From the NCBI GenBank assembly GCA_005778405.1, contig SXOA01000180.1, positions 87,886 through 151,885 of the forward strand: a stretch of 64,000 bases of DNA. Reading direction: 5' to 3'. The notes under the pieces were generated by a model. That model was given only the letters and a program-made list of their open reading frames with translations, had not been told where the DNA came from and did not search any database. The position numbers and the translations under genes were made by a program. This DNA is from Planctomycetaceae bacterium (lineage in GTDB: Bacteria; Planctomycetota; Planctomycetia; Pirellulales; Pirellulaceae). Of the stretch, positions 18,135 to 26,212 are shown piece after piece. How positions within the stretch are numbered: the stretch's first letter is position 1; each line of letters starts with the position of its first letter.

Positions 18135-19352
18135 GTGTCTGTCGCCGAAGCCACTCTCGAACAGCGTCCCCAGGAGCAAGACTACCTGTGGACCTTGAAC
18201 TTCGGCCCGCAGCATCCGGCCACGCATACCACGTTGCGCCTCGTCTTGAAACTCGACGGCGAACGAGTCGTCGATGCCGTTCCCGACATCGGCTACCTGC
18301 ATAGCGGCTTTGAAAAAATTGGCGAACATCTCGATTACAACCAGTACGTCACCGTCACCGACCGGATGAACTACATTTCGCCGCTGGCCAACAACGTGGC
18401 CTGGCATGGAGCGGTGGAGAAGTTGCTCGGCATCGAGATCACCCCGCGATGCAAATACATTCGCACCATCATCGCGGAACTGGCCCGCATCAGCGACCAC
18501 TTGCTCTCGACCGGGGCGATGGGGCTCGACACCGGGGCCTTCACGTTCTTTCTCTACGCTTTCTACCAGCGAGAACGGCTGTACGACATCTTCGAGGCGC
18601 TCTGCGGAGCCCGCTTCACCAACAGCTACACACGTGTGGGCGGAGTGATGCATGACATGACGCCCCTCGTCGTCCAGAAAATCCGGGCCTTCGTCAAGTC
18701 GTTCCCAGAAACGCTCGACGACATGGAGAAGCTGGTCAACCGCAACCGGATTTTTGTGGACCGAATGAAGGGAGTCGGCCTGCTATCGAAAGAAGAAGCC
18801 ACCAACATGAGCGCGACCGGTCCCGTCGCCCGGGCCAGCGGCGTCACCCGAGATTTGCGGAAGGACGAACCCTATCTCGCTTATGCCGACTTCGACTTCA
18901 ACATTTGCTGTGCCAAAGCCGGCGACTGCTTCGCCCGTTACTACGTGCGGATGGCGGAGATGCGGGAGAGCCTGCGGATTGTGGCCGCGGCGATTGAGAA
19001 CATTCCCTCTGGGCCGGCCAACGTCGGCGTCGATGAACGAACCGCCCTGCCGACGAAGCAGCAGGTCTATCAGACCATCGAAGGGACCATCACGCATTTT
19101 GAGCTGGTGATGCAAAACCGGGGCTTTACTGTTCCCAATGAAGAAACGTATTCGGCTATTGAAGCCCCCAACGGCGAGCTCGGCTTTTACCTGGCCGGGG
19201 ACGGCAGCAACGTCGCCTACCGCGCCCGCTGCCGCCCGCCGAGCTTCATCCATTTCGCGTTGTTCCCGCAACTCATACGCGGACACACTCTGAGTGACGT
19301 CGTGGCGGTGCTGGGGAGTCTTAATATTATCGCGGCGGAGTTGGACCGGTAG
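18135..19352 (+). CDS. nuoD: NADH-quinone oxidoreductase subunit D
   Basis: The 49 kDa-type subunit, homologous to hydrogenase large subunits; it forms the quinone pocket with NuoB. It has 405 residues. The signatures are LNFGPQHPATHTTLRLVLKLDGE, with the quinone-site His in GPQHPATH, then IGYLHSGFEKIGEH and the C-terminal family end DVVAVLGSLNIIAAELDR. It starts at a GTG at 18135 with no strong ribosome site. nuoE follows after 2 bp. Confidence 0.95.
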   Translation: MSVAEATLEQRPQEQDYLWTLNFGPQHPATHTTLRLVLKLDGERVVDAVPDIGYLHSGFEKIGEHLDYNQYVTVTDRMNYISPLANNVAWHGAVEKLLGIEITPRCKYIRTIIAELARISDHLLSTGAMGLDTGAFTFFLYAFYQRERLYDIFEALCGARFTNSYTRVGGVMHDMTPLVVQKIRAFVKSFPETLDDMEKLVNRNRIFVDRMKGVGLLSKEEATNMSATGPVARASGVTRDLRKDEPYLAYADFDFNICCAKAGDCFARYYVRMAEMRESLRIVAAAIENIPSGPANVGVDERTALPTKQQVYQTIEGTITHFELVMQNRGFTVPNEETYSAIEAPNGELGFYLAGDGSNVAYRARCRPPSFIHFALFPQLIRGHTLSDVVAVLGSLNIIAAELDR

Positions 19353-19354
19353 AA

Positions 19355-19840
19355 ATGGCAGACAAACCCCGCATCCTGACCGACGAAATGATCGCCGAAA
19401 TCAAGGCGTTCTTTCCGCGCTATCCGTCCAAACAGGCGGTCACGCTGCCGGCGTTGCATATCGTCAATGAGAAACTCCGATACGTGCCGCTACGGGCCGT
19501 AGTAGAAATCGCCCACCTGCTAGAACTGCATCCCTCCCAAGTCCAGGATACGCTCACCTTTTACGGTTACTTCAAGCAGGACGCCCCCGCTGGCCGCTGC
19601 CGCCTGTGGGTTTGCCGGAGTATTAGCTGTGCCCTTCGCGGCGGCGACGAGCTGCTCGACCATCTTTCGCATTCGCTCGGTGTGAAGCCCGGCGAAACCA
19701 CTGCCGACGGTCGCATCACGCTTGAATACGCCGAGTGCCTCGGTGCCTGCGAGCACGCCCCTTGTGTTCTGGCGAATGAAAAACTAATCCCCAGCGTCAG
19801 CCATCATGAAGCGGATGAGCTTGTGCAAACGGTGAAATAG
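19355..19840 (+). CDS. nuoE: NADH-quinone oxidoreductase subunit E
   Basis: Thioredoxin-fold subunit of the NADH-dehydrogenase module holding the 2Fe-2S cluster N1a. The 161-residue protein has the four ligands in the usual spacing: Cys87-x4-Cys92 (WVCRSISC) and Cys128-x3-Cys132 (ECLGACEHAPC). It sits 2 bp after nuoD and 3 bp before nuoF. Confidence 0.94.
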   Translation: MADKPRILTDEMIAEIKAFFPRYPSKQAVTLPALHIVNEKLRYVPLRAVVEIAHLLELHPSQVQDTLTFYGYFKQDAPAGRCRLWVCRSISCALRGGDELLDHLSHSLGVKPGETTADGRITLEYAECLGACEHAPCVLANEKLIPSVSHHEADELVQTVK

Positions 19841-19843
19841 AGA

Positions 19844-21199
19844 ATGTCCGAATTTAAACCAGTCCTGTTAGCCAGTGTTGGCAAGCCCGAAAGCCATACG
19901 CGAAAAGTGTATGAGCAGAGCGGCGGCTATCAGGCGCTGCGCAAGGTGCTGAAGACGCTCAGCCCGAAGGATGTACAAGAGCAGACAAAGGCGAGCGGAC
20001 TGCGTGGGCGAGGCGGAGCCGGTTTTCCGACGGGGCTGAAGTGGACGTTCTTGCCGAAGGACCATCCGGGGCCGATTTACTTTTGCCTCAATGCCGACGA
20101 AAGCGAGCCGGGGACGTTCAACAACCGCATCCTGATGGAGGACGACCCGCACCAGGTGCTGGAAGGGCTCATCATCAGTTGTTTTGCTACCAATTCCGCG
20201 GTGGCGTATTTCTATATGCGGTGCGAGTATCCGCTGGCGTATAAGCGAATCTGCCAGGCGGTCGCCGAATGTTATGAAGCCGGCTATCTCGGCAAGAACA
20301 TCCTCGGCAGCGGCTACTCGCTGGAGATTCACGTCCATCGCGGCGCGGGGGCCTATATCTGTGGCGAAGAGACTGGCCTCATCGAAAGCCTGGAAGGAAA
20401 ACGGGCCTGGCCCCGCATCAAGCCGCCATTCCCCGCCGTGGAAGGTGCCTTCCGCAAGCCGACAGTGGTGAACAACGTCGAGACCGTGGCCTGTGTCAAG
20501 CATATTTTCGACCGGGGAGTGGACTGGTTCAAATCCATCGGCATCCCGCCCGACCCGAACAATCCTCGCGACGCTGGCAGCTATGGGCCGAAACTCTACT
20601 GTCTATCCGGCCACATCAACAAACCAGGCTGCTACGAAGCGCCCCTCGGCATCACCGTGACGGAGCTGATCGAGGAATTCGGCGGCGGCGTCTGGAAAGG
20701 TCGCAAAGCCAAGGCGGCTATCCCGGGTGGCATTAGCATGGGGCTGCTGAAAGAAAACGAGTTCCATTGCAAGCTCGATTTCAACGGCCCCGGCAAGTTC
20801 GGCTGTCTCGGCCTCGGCACGGCAGCCGTCGTCGTCATGGACGAAACAGTCCGGATGGTCGATTTCCTCCTCAACAGTTGCCGCTTCTTTTCCCACGAAA
20901 GCTGCGGCCAATGCACCCCCTGCCGCGAAGGGACCAGTTGGGCCACCAAGATGATGACCCGCATCAAGCATGGCAAAGGGCGGCTCAAGGATCTGGACTT
21001 GCTGTTGGAAATCGCTGAGAACATCGGCATCATGCCCGGCACAACGATCTGCGGCCTGGCGGACGGCGCGGCCTGGCCGCTTAAGAACTGCATCAAAAAA
21101 TTCCGTAATGAGCTGGAAGTTTACATCAAAAGCACCAACCCTAGCGGCTGGATGGAAACAGCGGCCGTCCCCGCCTTGCAACTACTCGACATCCACTAA
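19844..21199 (+). CDS. nuoF: NADH-quinone oxidoreductase subunit F
   Basis: Binds FMN and NADH and carries 4Fe-4S cluster N3; this is where NADH is oxidised. It has 451 residues. The NADH/FMN segments are SGLRGRGGAGFPTGLKW and FCLNADESEPGTFNNR, then GAGAYICGEETGLIESLEG. The cluster ligands are ESCGQCTPCREG plus a later Cys in GTTICGLADG. The spacer to nuoG (21200-21225) is the repeated word TTGAACTTGGAACTTTGAAC. Confidence 0.95.
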   Translation: MSEFKPVLLASVGKPESHTRKVYEQSGGYQALRKVLKTLSPKDVQEQTKASGLRGRGGAGFPTGLKWTFLPKDHPGPIYFCLNADESEPGTFNNRILMEDDPHQVLEGLIISCFATNSAVAYFYMRCEYPLAYKRICQAVAECYEAGYLGKNILGSGYSLEIHVHRGAGAYICGEETGLIESLEGKRAWPRIKPPFPAVEGAFRKPTVVNNVETVACVKHIFDRGVDWFKSIGIPPDPNNPRDAGSYGPKLYCLSGHINKPGCYEAPLGITVTELIEEFGGGVWKGRKAKAAIPGGISMGLLKENEFHCKLDFNGPGKFGCLGLGTAAVVVMDETVRMVDFLLNSCRFFSHESCGQCTPCREGTSWATKMMTRIKHGKGRLKDLDLLLEIAENIGIMPGTTICGLADGAAWPLKNCIKKFRNELEVYIKSTNPSGWMETAAVPALQLLDIH

Positions 21200-21225
21200 C
21201 CTTGAACTTGGAACTTTGAACTAAC

Positions 21226-22851
21226 GTGCCCACCGTCTTCGTCAACGGCCAGGAAATCACGATTGGCGACAAGGAGCGCCTCAATGGCATTCAGGTTGCC
21301 GAGCGGGCCGGCGTGGACATTCCTCGGTACTGCTGGCATCCGGGGCTTTCGGTCGTCGCTAGTTGCCGCATGTGTCTGGTCGAGGCTGGAAAGAAGGACT
21401 CGGCGACCGGCAAGATCACGATGCAGCCCAAGGTGGTTCCCGCCTGCCAGACGCCGGCGACGGATGGCACCGTTTTCGTCACGAACAGCCCGAAGGTCAT
21501 TGAGGCCCGCGCGATGGTCGAAGAGGATCTGCTCCTTCGCCACCCTGTCGATTGCCCCATCTGCGACAAAGCGGGCGAATGCTCGCTGCAGGACTACCAT
21601 TTCGAGCATGGCCGTGAGGAGCGGCGGGCCGACATCCAGCCCTTCACCAGCCGGCGACGAGAACTCGGAGACACGGTCACGCTGTTCGTGGACCGCTGCG
21701 TGATGTGTACCCGCTGCGTCCGCTTCACGCGGGAAGTATCCGGCACGAGCGAGCTCATGGTCATCAATCGGGGTGCCCATGAAGAGATTGATGTCTTCCG
21801 CGACGAGAACGGCAAACTCGAATTCCCGCTCGACAACAAGCTCTCCGGCAACGTCGTGGACCTCTGCCCCGTCGGTGCCCTGGGGGACAAGGACTTCCTC
21901 TACCAGCAGCGAGTCTGGTTCATGAAGTCGCACGACAACGTCTGCGCCGGCTGCTCGACGGGTTGCTCCATCAAGGTGGAGGAAAACCAGGATCATGTTT
22001 ATCGCCTGAAGCCGCGGACCAATCCGCACGTCAACGGCTACTGGATGTGCGACGAGGGGCGATATGGTTTTCATCACGTGCATGACGCCAACCGAGTCAC
22101 GGAACCCCGCCGCTTGGAAAAAACCGGCTACGTCAATGTCGAATGGTCCGTGCTCCCGCAGGAACTGCACGCGAAGCTGAAGAAGACGAGCCGCCTGGCA
22201 GTGGTTTTGTCACCGCATTTGACCGTGGAGGAAGCTTATCTTCTCGCCAAGTACGCGAAGAGCATTGATTCCAGCGCGGTCCTGGCTCTCGGCCCGGTCC
22301 CCACCCAAGGGACCGACGAGAAATTCAAGAGCGGCTTTGTGATTCATGCTGAAAAATGCCCGAATCGCCGTGGCGTGGAATCCGTCGTCGCCTCGCTCGG
22401 CGGCAGTTTGCTCAACTGGGGTGATTTTCTGGGGCTCGCGGAAAGCGAAGCCTTCGGCGCGGTATGGATCACCGGCGGCTACAAGACCAATTGGAACGAC
22501 GACGCAGCCGTCGCCAGCCTGGCGAATTCCAAGCTCCTCATTGTGCAAGATTGTTTCGCTTCGCCGCTTTGGGACCGGGCCGATTACCAGCTTCCTTCCG
22601 CGACATTCGCGGAGCGGGAAGGTTCGTACGTCAATTACCAGGATCGGTTGCAGTCGTTTAAGTGGGCCGTTCGTCCGCCGCAAGGCGTCAAAGCGGATGG
22701 GCAGCTTTACTGGCAGTTGCTCGGCCGCACCGGCCTTTACAATGCGGCCGTCGTGGTAGAAGAAATAGGGCGAGAGATTCCGGTCTTCGCCCCGGCGATC
22801 GGCGGTGTGCCTGAACCCGGTGTCGATTTGAAAGTGAACCAAATTGCGTAA
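21226..22851 (+). CDS. nuoG: NADH-quinone oxidoreductase subunit G (short form)
   Basis: The 75 kDa-type subunit that wires electrons through several clusters. An N-terminal ferredoxin domain has the 2Fe-2S ligands (YCWHPG, SCRMC, ACQTPA), then the His/Cys 4Fe-4S set HPVDCPICDKAGECSLQ, then CVMCTRC..CPVGAL, and a molybdopterin-type 4Fe-4S motif CAGCSTGC. The C-terminal molybdopterin-like domain is only about 230 residues, so the 541-residue protein is much shorter than the about 900 of E. coli NuoG. It starts at GTG 21226. Its stop is followed within 6 bp by paired hairpins. Confidence 0.93.
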   Translation: MPTVFVNGQEITIGDKERLNGIQVAERAGVDIPRYCWHPGLSVVASCRMCLVEAGKKDSATGKITMQPKVVPACQTPATDGTVFVTNSPKVIEARAMVEEDLLLRHPVDCPICDKAGECSLQDYHFEHGREERRADIQPFTSRRRELGDTVTLFVDRCVMCTRCVRFTREVSGTSELMVINRGAHEEIDVFRDENGKLEFPLDNKLSGNVVDLCPVGALGDKDFLYQQRVWFMKSHDNVCAGCSTGCSIKVEENQDHVYRLKPRTNPHVNGYWMCDEGRYGFHHVHDANRVTEPRRLEKTGYVNVEWSVLPQELHAKLKKTSRLAVVLSPHLTVEEAYLLAKYAKSIDSSAVLALGPVPTQGTDEKFKSGFVIHAEKCPNRRGVESVVASLGGSLLNWGDFLGLAESEAFGAVWITGGYKTNWNDDAAVASLANSKLLIVQDCFASPLWDRADYQLPSATFAEREGSYVNYQDRLQSFKWAVRPPQGVKADGQLYWQLLGRTGLYNAAVVVEEIGREIPVFAPAIGGVPEPGVDLKVNQIA

Positions 22852-22856
22852 TAGTA

Positions 22857-22904
22857 GTCCGCTCACTCCGTGAGCGGACATGCCGGCACACGGCGTGTGT
22901 CGGC
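22857..22904. repeat. Tandem hairpins between nuoG and nuoH
   Basis: The first is a perfect 10-bp stem GTCCGCTCAC-TCC-GTGAGCGGAC (22857-22879). The second is GCCGGCACAC-GGC-GTGTGTCGGC (22882-22904) with one G-T pair. They fill most of the 67-bp gap inside the operon. The second resembles the hairpin at 53032-53057. Confidence 0.75.
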
Positions 22905-22918
22905 GACAAACTCAAAAA

Positions 22919-24163
22919 ATGATCCCAGCCCTCATCAAAATCGGCATTCTCATCGGCGGCCTCATGACCGCGGCGGCCTATTTTGTGCTGCTCGAGCGGC
23001 GGATGGCGGCCTGGATCCAGGACCGCATCGGCCCCAACCGCGTGGGCGTGCCCCTGTCACTTTTCGGCTTTAAGGATCTGGCTCTTTGGGGATTTGGCCA
23101 ACCGGCGGCGGACGGGCTCAAGTTCATCTTCAAAGAGGAATACACCCCCGCTCATGTCGACAAGCGGCTGTATGTCATCGCTCCCATCGTCATTCTGGCC
23201 GCTGCTCTGGCTATCTTCGCGGTCATTCCCTTCGGCAGCATGTTGCCGCCACTCGATGATTTCGGAATCCCGACCGGCGGCGACCCGGTTCAGCTCGTCG
23301 TCGCTCCCGGCGTGGACGTAGGGATGATTTTCGTTTTTGCCCTCTCTAGCATTGCCGTCTACGGCGTCATCCTCGGCGGCTGGGCCAGCAACAATAAATA
23401 CAGCTTCCTCGGCGGCCTCCGCAGCAGTGCCCAGCTCATCGCTTATGAACTGCCGATGGGCCTGGGCATTCTCGGCGTCGTGCTCGCAGCCGGGTCGCTC
23501 AACCTGGAAAAAATCATGCAGGCCCAGGTCAACGGCCCCTGGTTCGCCATCGCCCAGCCGCTCGGCTTCCTCGTCTTCGTTATCGCCGCTTTCGCCGAAG
23601 CTGCCCGCCTCCCCTTCGACCTCCCCGAAGCCGAGCAGGAGCTGATCGGCGGCTACCACACGGAATACGCCGGCATGAAACTGCTGCTATTCCTGGTAGC
23701 GGAATTCCTGCACATGATCACCGCCTCGTTTCTGATTGTCATTCTGTTCCTCGGCGGCTGGCACTTCCCTTGGATCACCGGCCCGGCCGATGCGGAAATT
23801 GGCTGGCTCACCGCCATCATCCGGCTGATCGTGTTCAATACTAAGATCTTCCTCGTGATTGTGTTCTTCATGATGGTCCGCTGGAGTTGGCCCCGCTTCC
23901 GCTACGATCAGCTGATGTCGCTGGCCTGGAAAATTATGCTGCCGCTGGGTCTGGTCAACTTTGTCGCGGTCGCCGTCATGCAGGAAGCCCGCCATGCTCT
24001 TGGCTCCAAGGCAGAGAACCTCGGTTGGACGCTGATGGTCATCGTGTTCTCGTGGGGCATCTGCATTGCCGCCTGGGTAGTGGCCGCGTGGTTCAATCCG
24101 CTGATCACAGATAATCGCCCCAGGCGCATGCTCGCCACGGCCGAGGTGGATTCGCAAATCTAG
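22919..24163 (+). CDS. nuoH: NADH-quinone oxidoreductase subunit H
   Basis: Membrane subunit at the junction of the two arms of complex I, forming the quinone entry channel and first proton path. The protein from the ATG at 22919 has 414 residues and about 8-9 helices. The signatures are LLERRMAAWIQDRIGPNRVG, EAARLPFDLPEAEQELIGGYHTEY (the acidic quinone-chamber loop) and the family loop FKDLALW..QPAADGLKFIFKE. The frame is open from 22880, but that extension is encoded by the second hairpin, so I use the internal ATG. Its stop is immediately followed by a repeat element. Confidence 0.94.
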   Translation: MIPALIKIGILIGGLMTAAAYFVLLERRMAAWIQDRIGPNRVGVPLSLFGFKDLALWGFGQPAADGLKFIFKEEYTPAHVDKRLYVIAPIVILAAALAIFAVIPFGSMLPPLDDFGIPTGGDPVQLVVAPGVDVGMIFVFALSSIAVYGVILGGWASNNKYSFLGGLRSSAQLIAYELPMGLGILGVVLAAGSLNLEKIMQAQVNGPWFAIAQPLGFLVFVIAAFAEAARLPFDLPEAEQELIGGYHTEYAGMKLLLFLVAEFLHMITASFLIVILFLGGWHFPWITGPADAEIGWLTAIIRLIVFNTKIFLVIVFFMMVRWSWPRFRYDQLMSLAWKIMLPLGLVNFVAVAVMQEARHALGSKAENLGWTLMVIVFSWGICIAAWVVAAWFNPLITDNRPRRMLATAEVDSQI

Positions 24164-24285
24164 TCCCCTCTCCCTTTGGGAAAGGGTTCGGGTGAGGGTC
24201 TTACAACTTCAATCACGGCCAGTACGCTCAAACTGAAAACGTAAACCCCAAAACCCTCACCCCAGCCCTCTCCCTGGGGGAGAGG
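24164..24285. repeat. MITE-like inverted-repeat element between nuoH and nuoI
   Basis: About 33-36-bp imperfect terminal inverted repeats (CCCTCTCCCT...GGGTGAGGGT at 24164-24199 and its inverse ACCCTCACCCCAGCCCTCTC... at 24253-24285) flank about 53 bp. It starts right after the nuoH stop and ends 10 bp before nuoI. Single arms of the same family occur at 31873-31907 and 47589-47624. Confidence 0.75.
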
Positions 24286-24295
24286 TAGTAATAAT

Positions 24296-24844
24296 ATGAA
24301 ACCAGACGACTCCTCGATCACCTGGATTCCCGAGCCCCAACTGGGGATGACTGGCAAAATGTTCTTGCCGCTCTTCGTCCAAGGGCTGACCACGACCTTC
24401 AAGCATTTGAAGAAGTCGCTGGGTGGGGGCACGGTGACGACCAGCTATCCGGACCAGGAGCCGGCGATTGCCGCCCCGCTGATTTACCGCGGCGTCCATC
24501 GGCTGAACAAGGACCACGAGGGGCGGGTCAAATGCGTGGCCTGCTTCCTGTGTGCCACCGCCTGCCCGGCCCACTGCATCGACATCATCGCCGCCGAAAG
24601 CCCCTGGCCCGACCGAGAAAAATACCCCGAGAGCTTTGCCATCGACGAGCTTCGCTGCATTTACTGCGGCATGTGCGAGGAAGCCTGTCCTGTCGACGCA
24701 GTCGAGTTGACCAGCCTCTACAACCTCACCGGTCGCAGCCGCGAGGAGATGATCTTCGACAAGGAAAAGCTTCTCTCCGTCTTTGACGCGACGAAAGACA
24801 AAGAACCGATGAAGTCGGAAGCGTTCGGAGGGACCGTCACATGA
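24296..24844 (+). CDS. nuoI: NADH-quinone oxidoreductase subunit I
   Basis: A ferredoxin-like subunit with two 4Fe-4S clusters (N6a and N6b) passing electrons towards NuoB. The 182-residue protein has CVACFLCATACP (Cys80, 83, 86, 90) and CIYCGMCEEACP (Cys121, 124, 127, 131). Cys94 and Cys131 lie in the exchanged positions typical of 8Fe ferredoxins. The ATG at 24296 is 10 bp after the repeat element. Its stop overlaps the nuoJ start in an ATGA junction. Confidence 0.95.
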   Translation: MKPDDSSITWIPEPQLGMTGKMFLPLFVQGLTTTFKHLKKSLGGGTVTTSYPDQEPAIAAPLIYRGVHRLNKDHEGRVKCVACFLCATACPAHCIDIIAAESPWPDREKYPESFAIDELRCIYCGMCEEACPVDAVELTSLYNLTGRSREEMIFDKEKLLSVFDATKDKEPMKSEAFGGTVT

Positions 24845-25707
24845 GCGGCCTGCTCCTGGCTTTTCTGCCGGACATTCAGACGATTTGCTCCTGCCGCAGC
24901 TTCTGGGCGCTGCTCGTGGGCTCCGTCGGCCTCTGGCTCGCCATGCCGCAGCGGATTCGCTACGGCAACACCATCGGCGGTGTGCTCGGCATCGTCGCGT
25001 TGGGGCTCTTTGCGTCCGATTGGCCGAAGCTGTTTCCCTGGACCGACCAGGCGGTCTTCTGGCTCATCTCCGCGGTGACGATTATCGCGGCGGTGGCCAC
25101 GATTTCCTCGCAGAGTCCCGTTTATTGCGCCATCTGGTTCGCACTTTCACTGCTGGGGACGGCCGGACTCTTCTTCTTCAATGGAGCGGAGTTTCTGGGC
25201 GTGGCGACGGTGGTCGTTTATGCCGGAGCGATCGTCGTCACCTTCCTGTTCGTCATCATGCTGGCGAGTCCCGCAGGGCATGCTTCCTATGATCGCCTCT
25301 CCTGGGGCTGGTTTGGGCGAACAGCCTCCGTTTTTGCCGCTGCGGCGATCGTCGGAATTTTGACGATGCTGCTCGGCACTTTGAAAGAGCAGGCGATTGT
25401 GAAGCAGCGGGAACAGACTGCGGCAACAACAGTAGCGACATTGTCCAAGTCTCATTCGACGGAGCCCGGCCGAATTGCCGCCAAAGCAGCAAAGCCAATC
25501 AAGGTCTTCGGCTCTGAAGACCACATGGCCAATCTCGGCAAAGTTCTCTTCAGTCAACATCTCATCAGTGTGGAGGTTGCGGGAACCTTGCTCTTGGCGG
25601 CGCTCGTGGGAGCCATCTCCATCGCCATCCACGGCAAGCGGCGGCTGGAGACGCGGGTGGAAGAGGCCCTACGCCAGGATGCAGCGACTGCGGAGGCCCG
25701 CGCATGA
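24841..25707 (+). CDS. nuoJ: NADH-quinone oxidoreductase subunit J, N-terminally extended
   Basis: Membrane subunit of the proton-conducting arm. The conserved core begins near residue 72 (VFWLISAVTIIAAVATI) and includes GAEFLGVATVVVYAGAIVVTFLFVIML. The protein has 288 residues, against about 165-200 in most NuoJ. An extra N-terminal 70 residues hold one or two more hydrophobic segments, and a longer polar loop (about residues 180-225) precedes the last helix. It overlaps nuoI and nuoK by 4 nt on each side, supporting the start. Confidence 0.92.
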   Translation: MSGLLLAFLPDIQTICSCRSFWALLVGSVGLWLAMPQRIRYGNTIGGVLGIVALGLFASDWPKLFPWTDQAVFWLISAVTIIAAVATISSQSPVYCAIWFALSLLGTAGLFFFNGAEFLGVATVVVYAGAIVVTFLFVIMLASPAGHASYDRLSWGWFGRTASVFAAAAIVGILTMLLGTLKEQAIVKQREQTAATTVATLSKSHSTEPGRIAAKAAKPIKVFGSEDHMANLGKVLFSQHLISVEVAGTLLLAALVGAISIAIHGKRRLETRVEEALRQDAATAEARA

Positions 25708-26147
25708 ACGAGCTGAGCCTCCTCTATAACTATCTGCTGGTCGGGGCGATTCTGTTCGCTCTCGGCCTGGTTGGCTTTCTCACGCGGCGGAACCTGATTG
25801 TCATGTTCCTCTGTGCCGAGATGATGCTGCAAGGCGTTTCGCTCACGCTCATCGGCTTCGGCCGCTTTCATGCCGATTGGGGCGGGCAGATGCTCGTCAT
25901 CTTCATCATCACCGTCGCCGCCTGCGAAGCCGGCATTGCGATGGCCCTGATCCTGATGCTCGCCCAGCGCGCCGGCAAGCTCGACAGCGCGATTTGGCAA
26001 GACCTCCGCGAAGAAGGCCAGCCCGCCTACGTCGATCGCCGCGTCCCCGAGGAGCGAACCGAGGACCAAGTCTGGCCCACGCTCACTTCCGCCGGCCGCG
26101 AACCCGTCCCCGACCTGGACGAAGCAACCCACAGGAGCAAAGTCTGA
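25704..26147 (+). CDS. nuoK: NADH-quinone oxidoreductase subunit K, C-terminally extended
   Basis: Three-helix membrane subunit of the proton arm. The core has LIVMFLCAEMMLQGVSLTLIGFG, with the conserved Glu in CAEMML, and EAGIAMALILMLAQR, with the second Glu. Usual length is about 100 residues; here it is 147, with a polar tail of about 50 residues after residue 96 that is rich in Glu, Asp, Pro and Arg and is likely cytoplasmic. It overlaps nuoJ by 4 nt and is followed by a 51-bp palindromic repeat before nuoL. Confidence 0.93.
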   Translation: MNELSLLYNYLLVGAILFALGLVGFLTRRNLIVMFLCAEMMLQGVSLTLIGFGRFHADWGGQMLVIFIITVAACEAGIAMALILMLAQRAGKLDSAIWQDLREEGQPAYVDRRVPEERTEDQVWPTLTSAGREPVPDLDEATHRSKV

Positions 26148-26153
26148 CCTTTC

Positions 26154-26204
26154 GTAGGATGGGCTTCCAAGCCCGTCCCGGACGGCCTGGGAAGGCCATC
26201 CTAC
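26154..26204. repeat. Palindromic repeat between nuoK and nuoL
   Basis: GTAGGATGGGCTTCC...GGAAGGCCATCCTAC is a long imperfect inverted repeat, with an inner GGCTTCCAAGCC hairpin and a mirrored GGCCTGGGAAGGCC. It fills nearly all of the 65-bp gap. It begins 6 bp after the nuoK stop and ends 8 bp before nuoL, so it may carry or mask the nuoL ribosome site. Confidence 0.7.
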
Positions 26205-26212
26205 AAACACAC

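Noticed and set aside
22880..22918. Longer nuoH start
   Set aside because: The extension is encoded by the second hairpin, and the ATG at 22919 fits the family N-terminus.
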